A stretch of 14,794 nucleotides of DNA from an uncultured bacterium (lineage in GTDB: Bacteria; CAIJMQ01), in contig CAIJMQ010000040.1 in the NCBI GenBank assembly GCA_903821905.1, positions 1-14,794 of the forward strand, written 5' to 3'. Under the pieces are notes generated by a model, which saw only the letters and a list, made by a program, of their open reading frames with translations, did no database searches and was not told the origin of the DNA. The position numbers were made by a program, and so were the translations under genes. Shown here piece by piece: positions 6,048 to 13,784 of this stretch. Numbering within the stretch: the first letter of the stretch is position 1; each line of letters opens with the position of its first letter.

Positions 6048-7229
6048 ATGTTTGATATATCCAACAGATTAAAAGCGCTTGTTGAGTATCCTTTTGCAGA
6101 ACTTAACAGGAAGAAAAGAGAAGTTATGGCTAGGGGTGTTAAAGTTATTGATTTGGGTATAGGTGACCCTGATTTACCACCTCTTTCAAGTGTGATAAAA
6201 ACTTTGGAGAAATCTACAGGAGTTACTGATGTCCATAAATATCCCTCAGAACATCCTTCTCCTAAAGGTAATGATGAATTGCGTTATGCTGTAGCGGAGT
6301 GGTATGAGAAAAGGTTCGCAGTAAAACTAGACCCCGAAAATGAAGTTCAGATTCTTATAGGTGCTAAAGAGGGGATAGGTCATCTACCTCTGGCTTTTGT
6401 AAATCCGGGGGATGGTGTGCTTGTTCCCGATCCCGGATATCCGGTGTATCGTGCTGGTACAATTCTTGCCGACGGGATTCCTGTCACCATGCCTTTACGC
6501 GAAAAAAATAACTTTCTACCCGACCTTTCAAGTCTTGAAACAAATTCTTCCATACTAAAAAAATGCAAAATGATGTATATAAACTATCCCAACAACCCAA
6601 CATCAGCAGTTGCAGACAAGGATTTCTTTATAAAAATTGTGGATTTTGCTAATAGTCATAAAATCATTGTTTGTCATGATGCTACATACTCAGAGATTAC
6701 ATTTGATGGTTTTAAAGCAAATAGTTTTTTAAGTGTTGAAGGCGCAAAAGAAGTAGGGATAGAATTCCATTCTCTGTCAAAATCGTGCAATATGACGGGA
6801 TGGAGGATAGGATTTGTTGTGGGTAATAAAGATATCATTGCCGGGTTGAGGAAAGTGAAGACTAATTTGGACTCAGGAGCTTTTAATGTTGTTCAACTTG
6901 CAGCAATAGAAGCAATTAAAACAATGCCCGAGAATTTAAATAGAATTCTTCCTATCTATAAACAGAGAAGAGATATTTTAATTGAAGCGCTAACAACAGC
7001 TGGTTTTAAAATAAGAAGCCCCAAAGCTACTTTTTATCTGTGGGTTCCTGTTCCATCTGGTATGAAATCCGAGTTTTTCTGCGCAAAAATGCTCGACGAA
7101 AGCGGTGTTTTAGTTACTCCTGGAACTGGTTTTGGTCCTGAAGGGGAAGGTTATTTCAGAATTAGCCTTACTGCTGCAACTACCCAAATAGAAGAAGCTT
7201 CCCAGAGAATTAAAAGTTTAAACTTGTAA
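6048..7229 (+). CDS. dapL: LL-diaminopimelate aminotransferase
   Basis: A PLP enzyme that converts tetrahydrodipicolinate directly to LL-diaminopimelate with glutamate as amino donor, bypassing the succinylase/acetylase branches; DapF then makes meso-DAP. The 393 residues contain the fold-type I aminotransferase motifs: IDLGIGDPDLP (35-44), GAKEGIGHLPLAF (105-117), PDPGYPVYRAG, the NYPNNPTSAVA stretch with Asn183, Asp211 that pairs with the pyridine ring, Lys245 that binds PLP (SLSKSCNMTGWR), and Arg371 that binds the substrate carboxylate (YFRISLT). GDPDLP with the KEGIGHLPLAFVNPGD region matches bacterial DapL best. The adjacent dapF strongly supports this over a general aspartate/alanine aminotransferase. 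The SD AGGAG (6037-6041) lies within the end of dapF, so the genes are translationally linked. Confidence 0.93.
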   Translation: MFDISNRLKALVEYPFAELNRKKREVMARGVKVIDLGIGDPDLPPLSSVIKTLEKSTGVTDVHKYPSEHPSPKGNDELRYAVAEWYEKRFAVKLDPENEVQILIGAKEGIGHLPLAFVNPGDGVLVPDPGYPVYRAGTILADGIPVTMPLREKNNFLPDLSSLETNSSILKKCKMMYINYPNNPTSAVADKDFFIKIVDFANSHKIIVCHDATYSEITFDGFKANSFLSVEGAKEVGIEFHSLSKSCNMTGWRIGFVVGNKDIIAGLRKVKTNLDSGAFNVVQLAAIEAIKTMPENLNRILPIYKQRRDILIEALTTAGFKIRSPKATFYLWVPVPSGMKSEFFCAKMLDESGVLVTPGTGFGPEGEGYFRISLTAATTQIEEASQRIKSLNL

Positions 7230-7242
7230 GATATTCTTAATA

Positions 7243-7635
7243 TTATAATCCACTTATAGTTATAAGTCCTTCATTACTTAGGAAAATATTGATTCCTGAT
7301 GCATCTCCGGATCCTGCAACTGTAGCGTTAAAAGTAGCATTGTCTTCTGTTCCTATTGCATTAATAATCGGAGCTGTGTTGAAATATTTGTTGTTATTTA
7401 TATCTATATCTCCGCTTATATCCCCCCAATTGGAAGTATATTTATAATGCTCCGAGAAATATATTCTTTCAATTGTTTTTATGGAACCAATTAATGAATA
7501 ACCTTCAGTAGCCATTGCTTTTTTTACATTCTGTCTAAAAATAGGGACTGCTAAAGCTGTTAAAATTCCTACTATCATTACCGTCACAATAAGTTCTATG
7601 AGAGTAAACCCTTTTTCACGGATAATTTTATTCAT
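7243..7635 (-). CDS. Type IV pilin-like protein
   Basis: A 130-residue protein with a type III signal: the short basic leader MNKIIREKG is cut before FTLIELIVTVMIVGILTALAVP, with Glu at mature position 5. The N-terminal helix is followed by AMATEGYSLIGSIKTIERIYFSEH and a small soluble head without a cysteine pair. This pattern, with a Y-F-x-E-H turn, is common among minor pilins and pseudopilins. It would be exported, cleaved by prepilin peptidase and assembled into a type IV pilus or type II secretion pseudopilus; which one cannot be told from here. It is convergent with dapL, 13 bases between stops, and stands alone with no assembly genes in the window. A strong promoter directly upstream suggests a leaderless mRNA. 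No SD is seen. Confidence 0.92.
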   Translation of the reverse strand: MNKIIREKGFTLIELIVTVMIVGILTALAVPIFRQNVKKAMATEGYSLIGSIKTIERIYFSEHYKYTSNWGDISGDIDINNNKYFNTAPIINAIGTEDNATFNATVAGSGDASGINIFLSNEGLITISGL

Positions 7636-7644
7636 TTATTGTAA

Positions 7645-7674
7645 ATTATACTTGACTTGTCTAAGAAATTTCAA
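7645..7674 (-). promoter_or_regulatory. Sigma70-type promoter of the pilin gene
   Basis: On the minus strand TTGAAA (7669-7674), an 18-base spacer and a perfect TATAAT (7645-7650) precede the pilin ATG by nine bases. Initiation should fall within two or three bases of the ATG, leaving no room for an SD. Confidence 0.75.
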
Positions 7675-7692
7675 AAACTATATATTGAATTG

Positions 7693-7721
7693 TTGAATAT
7701 CCTTATATTATTCACTATAAT
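7693..7721 (+). promoter_or_regulatory. Sigma70-type promoter of tRNA-His
   Basis: TTGAAT (7693-7698), a 17-base spacer and a perfect TATAAT (7716-7721). Start is expected about six bases before the tRNA. It is back to back with the pilin promoter, the two -35 boxes being about 18 bases apart. Confidence 0.8.
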
Positions 7722-7733
7722 TCAGGTCAGATT

Positions 7734-7808
7734 GGTGGCTATGGTGTAAAGGTTGCACAAGAGACTGTGGCTCTCTTTGTACGGGTTCGAATCCCGTTAG
7801 CCACCCCA
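7734..7808 (+). tRNA. tRNA-His (anticodon GTG)
   Basis: A complete cloverleaf. Acceptor stem GTGGCTA/TAGCCAC, D arm GTG/CAC with loop TAAAGGTTG, anticodon stem AGAGA/TCTCT with loop CTGTGGC (anticodon GTG), a four-base variable loop, and T arm ACGGG/CCCGT with loop TTCGAAT. The histidine-specific extra G at -1 is present (7734) opposite C73 (7805). The 3' CCA (7806-7808) is encoded in the gene. It supplies histidine tRNA for both CAC and CAT codons. Confidence 0.98.
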
Positions 7809-7815
7809 GTAATCT

Positions 7816-7832
7816 CTCTCTCGTTTAGAGAG
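7816..7832 (+). other. CT/GA hairpin between tRNA-His and its terminator
   Basis: CTCTCT (7816-7821) pairs with AGAGAG (7827-7832) around CGTTT. A second AGAG run (7834-7839) offers an alternative partner. It probably forms part of the tRNA 3' trailer, a structure for end processing. Confidence 0.45.
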
Positions 7833-7844
7833 TAGAGAGGATAT

Positions 7845-7879
7845 AAGCCATAATTGCATCAAGCGATTATGGCTTTTTT
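7845..7879 (+). terminator. Intrinsic terminator of tRNA-His
   Basis: A 13-bp stem pairs 7845-7857 with 7863-7875 (one T-G wobble) around ATCAA, followed by a run of six T's (7874-7879). It is the clearest intrinsic terminator in the window. Confidence 0.93.
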
Positions 7880-8259
7880 AAACTGCGAGCGGGGTCAAGA
7901 GTTAGAGCATCAATTTCTCCACGTTTATCGACAAAACCAAGCTTTTCTTGGACTGTGTGTAAAATCTCTCCCCAATACTCCATATCTTCTCCAAAATATC
8001 GCAATTTATCTCTGTTTTCATGGCTGTTTCGCGACAGCCTTATTCGTGGCCGTACTTGGTAATATTGAGGATTGGAGATTGACTGTCACGAAAACCTATC
8101 TCTCGTGACACTTGGATTTGCTTAAGCAGATTTTAGGAGAGAATCCCTCAACCTATTTTACATCTCTCTATAGAAAGAATAAAATATTTCAGATTGAACC
8201 GACAACTTTTCTTCGTCTGTGTGTATATAATTTTTGCACCATGCGCTTTTGTTTAACAT
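7867..8259 (-). pseudogene. Decayed minus-strand reading frame, unrecognised
   Basis: Read from 8259 to 7867 in one frame, this gives 131 codons with three internal stops. It starts MLNKSAWCKNYIHTDEEKL, has stops after codons 33, 45 and 57, and then stays open for 72 codons to TAA, which lies inside the tRNA terminator stem. The last part (about ENRDKLRYFGEDMEYWGEIL, then EKLGFVDKRGEIDALTLDPA) looks protein-like. The motif (I/L)HT-x-x-EKL appears twice in this frame, 88 codons apart, encoded by a 20-base repeat with two mismatches. An internal ATG at 7983 has GGAG five bases upstream and would give a 38-residue protein. No family is recognised. It could be a gene relic or a non-coding repeat element that merely stays open. 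Confidence 0.3.
7880..8233. other. Gene-poor stretch with several palindromes
   Basis: No intact gene is supported here. Visible structure: GGCTGT/ACAGCC stem (8022-8039), TGTCACGA/TCGTGACA inverted repeat (8084-8091 and 8103-8110), the palindrome TGCTTAAGCA (8119-8128), and a near-identical 20-base repeat at 7942-7961 and 8206-8225. Together with the decayed minus-strand frame this looks like remains of an older insertion next to the tRNA gene. Confidence 0.5.
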
Positions 8260-8281
8260 AATTTAAAACACTAATTATAAA
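8234..8281 (+). promoter_or_regulatory. Candidate promoters of the GH2 gene
   Basis: Two overlapping sigma70-like candidates: TTGCAC (8234-8239) with N17 to CATAAT (8257-8262), and TTAACA (8253-8258) with N17 to TATAAA (8276-8281). Both point at the GH2 gene at 8297. The second would leave a leader of only about nine bases. Confidence 0.45.
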
Positions 8282-8296
8282 AAGAGTGGACCAAAG

Positions 8297-11185
8297 ATGA
8301 AAGAAGAGATACTTTTAATAATAAGTTCTTTAGGATTACTATTAATAATATTATTTTTGTTTGTATTAAATACTTCGGCCAAGGAAAATGAAGCTGAAAA
8401 AGAAATTAGAGTCAGAAATTTATTCTGTTCTGATTGGAAGTTCTATCGCAGTGATATGAGAAGCTGTGAGAAAGTAGATTTCGATGATTCCAAGTGGCGA
8501 ATACTTGACCTTCCGCATGACTGGAGCATAGAAGGTCCAGTTAACGTTATAAAATCTAATGAAACACAAGAAGTAATCGATGTAGTAACCGGTGAATGGC
8601 TTTTTAATAAAGGTGATAGCCAACAATATAGAAGAGAAGATTTTGATGATACTTTATGGCAAAGGGTAAAATTGCCGGCATCATGGGAAAACCATTCCAG
8701 CTATACAGAAGATAAAGTATACGGATGGTACCGCAGAACAATAATAATTCCGAATTCTTTAAAAGGCAAAAAAATTATACTCCATCTTGGCATGATAGAC
8801 GATGTTGACGAAACATATTTTAATGGAATAAAGATAGGTGGTTTAGGAAGTTTCCCTCCTAATTACAATCCAGCTTGGAATGTACCGAGATATTATGAGG
8901 TTCCGGATAATTTCATTAAGTTCGGGAAAGAAAACATACTCGCTGTCCGTGTATATGATGGGAATGGATCGGGTGGTATTAATAATGTCCAAATTATAGA
9001 AGGACCATTTGACTCTGCTGTCTCAGGCTCTGAAGGACATCTCATTGGCGGTACAGGATGGTACCGAAAAACATTTCAAATACCTGAATCTGTAAAAGGG
9101 AAAAATGTTTTTATTGAGTTTGACGGTGTTTATATGGACAGTGATATCTGGATAAACGAACATTTTTTAGGTAATCATCCTTACGGATATACCGGTTTTC
9201 AATATGAACTTACACCATTTCTAAATTATGGCAACAAGAAAAATGTGATTGCTGTGTATGTAAAAACAAAACAGCCTTGTAGCCGTTGGTATTCAGGTTC
9301 CGGAATTTACCGTAATGTATGGCTTACGATTACAGAGCCAGTGCATGTTGCACATTGGGGAACATATATCACGACTCCAGAAGTTACAGAAAAAGAAGCT
9401 ACAATTCACGTAGAAACCCTCATTCTCAATCAGAGTGAAAATACTAACAATGTTAGTCTGGAAACTGTAATTGTGGATAAAAACGGAAATGAAGTAGCAA
9501 AAGATAAGAAAACAGAGGAAATTGCTTCGGACACAGAAATTAAGTTTACACAAACATTAAAAGTTAAAAATCCACAACTCTGGTCAACCCAGTCACCCTA
9601 CTTATACAAGGTCTTATCAAAAGTGTCATCAAACGGAAAGCTTGTAGATAATTATACTTCTCCTTTAGGTATTAGAACTTTCCAGTTTACAGAAGACAAA
9701 GGGTTTTTTCTGAATGGAAAACATTTAAATCTCAAAGGGGTGTGTATGCATCATGACCTCGGTTGTATCGGAACAGCTGTGTACTATCGTGGTATTGAAC
9801 GTCAGCTTGAGATTATGAAAGAGATGGGATGTAATGCCATCCGGACAAGCCATAATCCTCCCGCTCCTGAACTTTTAGCTCTCTGTGACAAGATGGGATT
9901 TCTTGTGATGGATGAAATTTTTGATGAGTGGAAAAAGTCCAAAACAGCATACGGATACGGTAGATTCTATGACGAATGGAGCTTGAAGGATTTAAAGAGC
10001 ATGCTTCAGAGGGACAGAAATCATCCTTCTATTCTAATGTGGAGTATTGGGAATGAAATCCCCGAACAGGATATAAAAGGCGGTCCAGAAATGGCAAAAA
10101 CACTTGCCGATATCTGCCGTGAGGAAGACCCGACAAGACCGGTAACTTCAGGTTGTAATATAGTCAATCGAGCCGTAGAAACAGGATATGTGAAGGCACT
10201 TGATATAGTTGGTATCAATTACAATACTTGGGCTTATACTAATTATAAAGATAAAGGAATAAAACTTTTTGCTTCTGAAACATCCTCTACAGTAAGTACG
10301 CGGGGTGAATACAACCTTGTAAAGCAATATGGCAAAATTGCAATTGAACCATTACTAAATAACCAGTGTACTTCCTATGACTTGTATAAACCCCAATGGG
10401 CAACACAAGTAGAAGAATCGCTCAATGCTGTAAAAAATTCACCTTGGGTTGCAGGTGAATTCGTATGGACGGGTTTTGACTATCTCGGAGAACCAACACC
10501 TTTTGGGTGGCCATCAAGAAGTTCATACTTCGGTATAGTTGACCTCTGCGGTTTTCCGAAAGACCGTTATTACCTATACCAAAGTCAGTGGTCTAATAAA
10601 CCTATGGTTCATATTCTCCCCCACTGGAACTGGGAAGGTTATGAAGGCATGGAAATACCTGTGTGGTCATACACTAACTGCGATTCTGTGGAACTATTCC
10701 TAAACGAAGAATCACTGGGGGAAAAAACATGGGAAGATACAAGCCAACTTCATCTGGAATGGTCTGTCCCTTATAAACCAGGAATATTGAAAGCGGTTGG
10801 AAAAAAAGGCGGCAAAATCGTCTGCACTAAAGAGATTTCCACTGCTGGTAAACCAAATGCCTTTGTTTTATCAGCAGACAGAACGGAGATTGAAAGTGGA
10901 GGATATGACTTATCTTATATTACTGTAAAAATTGTCGACGAAAAAGGTAATGTTTGTCCTAATGCTGACAATGAAGTTATATTCAACATCAAAGGAGCAG
11001 GTTCAATTCTCGGTGTTGATAATGGGAATCCAATAAGTCATGAAGATTTTATAGCTAATAAACGCAAGGCTTTCCATGGATTGTGCCTTGTTGTTGTTAA
11101 ATCTGCAAAAAATAGTGGGACTATAAATCTTACTGCAACAGCAGAAGGTCTCAATTCTGATAGCATCACAATATTAACAAAATAA
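8297..11185 (+). CDS. Exported glycoside hydrolase family 2 (beta-galactosidase-like)
   Basis: A 962-residue retaining glycosidase. Residues 5-24 are a hydrophobic signal or anchor. The N-terminal sugar-binding jelly roll is split: 42-81 (ending PHDWSIEGP) and 238-345 (GGTGWYRKTF, VFIEFDGVYMDSDIWING-like, GYTGFQYELTPF). Between them, about residues 82-237, sits a second jelly-roll-like module (VYGWYRRTIIIP, LGMIDDVDETYFNG, SFPPNYNPAWNVPRYYEVP). An Ig-like domain (about 350-462) precedes the catalytic barrel (about 463-755). The acid/base is Glu587 (SIGNE) and the nucleophile Glu661 (FASE). A DUF4982-like domain (757-845) and an Ig-like C-terminal domain (853-960) follow. GH2 enzymes of this layout are mostly beta-galactosidases, but other activities occur. 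The SD is weak. It lies 62 bases before araF and probably shares its transcript. Confidence 0.94.
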   Translation: MKEEILLIISSLGLLLIILFLFVLNTSAKENEAEKEIRVRNLFCSDWKFYRSDMRSCEKVDFDDSKWRILDLPHDWSIEGPVNVIKSNETQEVIDVVTGEWLFNKGDSQQYRREDFDDTLWQRVKLPASWENHSSYTEDKVYGWYRRTIIIPNSLKGKKIILHLGMIDDVDETYFNGIKIGGLGSFPPNYNPAWNVPRYYEVPDNFIKFGKENILAVRVYDGNGSGGINNVQIIEGPFDSAVSGSEGHLIGGTGWYRKTFQIPESVKGKNVFIEFDGVYMDSDIWINEHFLGNHPYGYTGFQYELTPFLNYGNKKNVIAVYVKTKQPCSRWYSGSGIYRNVWLTITEPVHVAHWGTYITTPEVTEKEATIHVETLILNQSENTNNVSLETVIVDKNGNEVAKDKKTEEIASDTEIKFTQTLKVKNPQLWSTQSPYLYKVLSKVSSNGKLVDNYTSPLGIRTFQFTEDKGFFLNGKHLNLKGVCMHHDLGCIGTAVYYRGIERQLEIMKEMGCNAIRTSHNPPAPELLALCDKMGFLVMDEIFDEWKKSKTAYGYGRFYDEWSLKDLKSMLQRDRNHPSILMWSIGNEIPEQDIKGGPEMAKTLADICREEDPTRPVTSGCNIVNRAVETGYVKALDIVGINYNTWAYTNYKDKGIKLFASETSSTVSTRGEYNLVKQYGKIAIEPLLNNQCTSYDLYKPQWATQVEESLNAVKNSPWVAGEFVWTGFDYLGEPTPFGWPSRSSYFGIVDLCGFPKDRYYLYQSQWSNKPMVHILPHWNWEGYEGMEIPVWSYTNCDSVELFLNEESLGEKTWEDTSQLHLEWSVPYKPGILKAVGKKGGKIVCTKEISTAGKPNAFVLSADRTEIESGGYDLSYITVKIVDEKGNVCPNADNEVIFNIKGAGSILGVDNGNPISHEDFIANKRKAFHGLCLVVVKSAKNSGTINLTATAEGLNSDSITILTK

Positions 11186-11208
11186 TATAATAAAAAAAGT
11201 ATTTAAAA

Positions 11209-11227
11209 TTAGAAATTATATTTCTAA
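11209..11227 (+). promoter_or_regulatory. 19-bp palindrome upstream of araF, candidate operator
   Basis: TTAGAAAT, centre TAT, ATTTCTAA: perfect 8-base arms, ending eight bases before the araF SD. It could be the binding site of a sugar-responsive regulator or a small mRNA hairpin limiting araF translation. No regulator gene is in the window. Confidence 0.4.
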
Positions 11228-11247
11228 ATATGGAAAAGGAGGATGTT

Positions 11248-12246
11248 ATGAAGTTAGTTAAGATAGCATGTTTTATTCTTTTGTTGTTTGTTCTGATAGC
11301 TAATGGGTATTCAGCTGAACAAAAAGTCAAGCTGGGTTTTCTTGTAAAACAACCCGAAGAACTTTGGTTCCAGAATGAATGGAAGTTTGCCCAGAAGTTC
11401 GCTGATGAAGTTGGTATAGACTTAATAAAAATCGGCACTACTGATGGCGAAAAAGTTATGACAGCTATAGACAACCTGGCAACTCAGAAGGTTCAGGGCT
11501 TTGTTATTTGTACTCCGGATGTTCGACTTGGACCTGCTATTATTAAGAAAGCCAATTCCAAGAATTTGAAAGTTTTCACAGTGGATGACAGATTTGTTGG
11601 CGCAGATGGCAATCCTGTGGAAGATGTCCCTTATATGGGAATTTCTTCAACACAGATTGGTTTTGATATAGGCAAGGCATGTTACGAGGAAGCAAAGAAG
11701 CGCGGTTGGAATATGAATGAAACCGGTGCAATGGTTGTTACTCACGATGAATTGGAAACAATTAAACAGAGAACCGATGCGGAGAAAGATGCATTAATTA
11801 AAGCTGGTTTCCCTGCAAATAATATTTTTACCGCAGTTAACAAAACATTAGATGTACCCGGTGGAATGGATGGAGCTAATGTTACTTTAACACAAAATCC
11901 TACTATTAAAAAATGGCTGGTTGCAGGTGGAAATGAAGAATCAGTTATCGGCGCTGTGCGCGCTCTTGAAGGCAAAGGTTTTGATGGGAATACAACAATC
12001 GGTATCGGCCTTGGTGCTGGCGCTGGTTTGCTCGAATTTAAGAAACCTGGCGTAAATGGTTTCTTTGCTACAAGCGCTATCAGTCCTTATAGACATGGCT
12101 ATGAAACAACTAAATTACTTTATGAATGGGTAAAAGATGGGAAGAAACCTCCTATGAAGACTTTAACCGCTGGTTATATTGTAACCCGTGAGACTTATGT
12201 TAAGACTATGACTGAACTTGGATTAGCTGATTCACTTCCTAAATAA
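11248..12246 (+). CDS. araF: AraF-type periplasmic sugar-binding protein
   Basis: A 332-residue ABC-transporter binding protein. Residues 1-23 are a cleavable signal peptide (NGYSA before EQ) without a lipobox, so the mature protein is periplasmic. From KLGFLVKQPEELWFQ onward it aligns with E. coli AraF without gaps at a constant offset of 24. Retained pocket residues: Lys34, Glu38, Trp40, Asp113/Asp114, Arg175 and Asn229 (AraF 10, 14, 16, 89/90, 151, 205). Changed: Met108 to Ile132, Asn232 to Gly256, Asp235 to Ala259, Pro254 to Ile278. So it is clearly of this family, but its ligand may not be L-arabinose; the alignment is from memory. The start at 11248 is set by AAAGGAGG (11235-11242); an ATG at 11230 precedes that SD. 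It is first in an araFGH order. Confidence 0.92.
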   Translation: MKLVKIACFILLLFVLIANGYSAEQKVKLGFLVKQPEELWFQNEWKFAQKFADEVGIDLIKIGTTDGEKVMTAIDNLATQKVQGFVICTPDVRLGPAIIKKANSKNLKVFTVDDRFVGADGNPVEDVPYMGISSTQIGFDIGKACYEEAKKRGWNMNETGAMVVTHDELETIKQRTDAEKDALIKAGFPANNIFTAVNKTLDVPGGMDGANVTLTQNPTIKKWLVAGGNEESVIGAVRALEGKGFDGNTTIGIGLGAGAGLLEFKKPGVNGFFATSAISPYRHGYETTKLLYEWVKDGKKPPMKTLTAGYIVTRETYVKTMTELGLADSLPK

Positions 12247-12270
12247 AGTAAATTTAAGAAATATAACATA

Positions 12271-13761
12271 ATGCCGATAAGCTATCTTCAATTTGAAGGA
12301 ATAACAAAGAATTTCCCAGGTGTTTTAGCTCTTAATGATATTAATTTTGGTGTTGAAGAAGGAACTGTGCATGCATTAGTGGGAGAAAATGGCGCAGGGA
12401 AATCAACACTATTAAAAATATTAAGCGGCCTTTATCAGCCTGACAAAGGCATTATCCGATTGAACGGACAATCCCAAGTTTTCCAATCAACTTCTGATGC
12501 TATAAAAGCTGGAATTGCTGTAATTTACCAAGAATTAAATTTAGTTCCGGAAATGACTGTGGCTGAAAATCTCTTGTTGGGACATATGCCTGAAGAATTT
12601 GGTTTTATTAATAAAAAAGGAATGCGAGATAAGGCTATAAAACAATTAGCAATTTTAGAAGAGAATATAGACCCTTCCGCAAAAGTTGGGACACTTTCGA
12701 TTGCTCAACGGCAAATGTTGGAAATTGCTAAAGCACTCATTAGAGATGCCAAAGTCATTGCTTTCGATGAACCAACCAGCAGTTTATCGGATAGAGAAGT
12801 GCAAAAACTTTTTGAAATTATCAATGAATTGAAACGACAAGACAGGGTTATACTTTATGTTTCCCATCGATTGAAAGAAATTTTCGGGGTTTGTGATATG
12901 GTAACGGTATTCCGTGACGGAGTTAAAGTTGAAACCTTTAATGATACTAAAAAGATTTCACAAGATATTCTAATAAATAGAATGGTAGGTCGTTCCATAA
13001 CAGATATTTATAACTATTCAATCCATACTCACGGCGAACCCATACTTGAAGTAGAAGATTTAATGGGACATGGATTATCGGAGCCGGTTAATTTTTCTGT
13101 TTCCAAGGGAGAGGTTTTAGGTATATTTGGTCTTGTAGGAGCAGGAAGAACAGAGCTTTTAAAGCTGATTTATGGAGCAATAAAATCAAAAACTGGGAAA
13201 ATAAAGTTGCATAGTAAAGAGATTAAAATCGATAACCCATCGCAGGCAATACAAAATGGAATAGTGTACTGTCCGGAAGACCGAAAAAAAGAAGGTATAA
13301 TCGCTATACGTTCAGTTAAGGAAAATATCAATATTAGCATACGTCGATTAATAGCTAGATTGGGTTTCATAAATGAAAAGAAAGACAATGAAAATGCTAA
13401 GCAGTTTGTTGAAAAGCTCAATATTAAGACACCCTCAATTAATAGATTGGCAAGAGACCTTTCTGGCGGTAATCAGCAAAAAGTTATTTTAGCGCGTTGG
13501 CTCTCCGAGAAGATTAAAGTTATTCTCTTTGATGAACCAACACGAGGTATTGATGTAGGAGCAAAATCTGAAATCTATTCAATAATTTCTCAACTAGCTC
13601 ATCAGGGCATAGGAATAGTAGTTGTATCGAGCGAATTGCCGGAAATCTTGGGTATCTCTGATAGAATTATCGTGATGAGACAAGGTAAAATGCATACATC
13701 TCTAAAACATGACGAGGCTACAGAAGAAAAATTGCTCAGGTTAGCATTACCAGTTGTTTAA
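12271..13761 (+). CDS. araG: AraG-type sugar ABC transporter, dual ATP-binding protein
   Basis: A 496-residue cytoplasmic ATPase with two tandem nucleotide-binding halves, as in the AraG/RbsA/MglA group that drives import of pentoses and hexoses. First half: Walker A GENGAGKST (38-46), Q-loop at Gln87, a degenerate signature (LSIAQRQ, 142-148) and Walker B FDEPTSSL (165-172). Second half: a degenerate P-loop GLVGAGRTE (287-295), a full signature LSGGNQQ (397-402) and Walker B FDEPTRGID (420-428). The asymmetric degeneration of one P-loop and one signature is normal for this group. It follows araF by 24 bases and precedes the permease by 23. No SD is visible before the ATG, so initiation may depend on upstream translation. 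Name based on the neighbours and the family, since RbsA and MglA are very similar. Confidence 0.94.
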   Translation: MPISYLQFEGITKNFPGVLALNDINFGVEEGTVHALVGENGAGKSTLLKILSGLYQPDKGIIRLNGQSQVFQSTSDAIKAGIAVIYQELNLVPEMTVAENLLLGHMPEEFGFINKKGMRDKAIKQLAILEENIDPSAKVGTLSIAQRQMLEIAKALIRDAKVIAFDEPTSSLSDREVQKLFEIINELKRQDRVILYVSHRLKEIFGVCDMVTVFRDGVKVETFNDTKKISQDILINRMVGRSITDIYNYSIHTHGEPILEVEDLMGHGLSEPVNFSVSKGEVLGIFGLVGAGRTELLKLIYGAIKSKTGKIKLHSKEIKIDNPSQAIQNGIVYCPEDRKKEGIIAIRSVKENINISIRRLIARLGFINEKKDNENAKQFVEKLNIKTPSINRLARDLSGGNQQKVILARWLSEKIKVILFDEPTRGIDVGAKSEIYSIISQLAHQGIGIVVVSSELPEILGISDRIIVMRQGKMHTSLKHDEATEEKLLRLALPVV

Positions 13762-13784
13762 TTGTGTAAAAAGAAAAATTTATC

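Noticed and set aside
7854-8108. Plus-strand 84-codon open frame after tRNA-His
   Set aside because: It begins with a TTG inside the terminator stem, has no SD, and its translation shows no family pattern; the minus-strand reading looks more protein-like.
7734-8296. Integrated element using the tRNA-His 3' end as attachment site
   Set aside because: No second copy of the tRNA 3' end and no integrase were found in the window.
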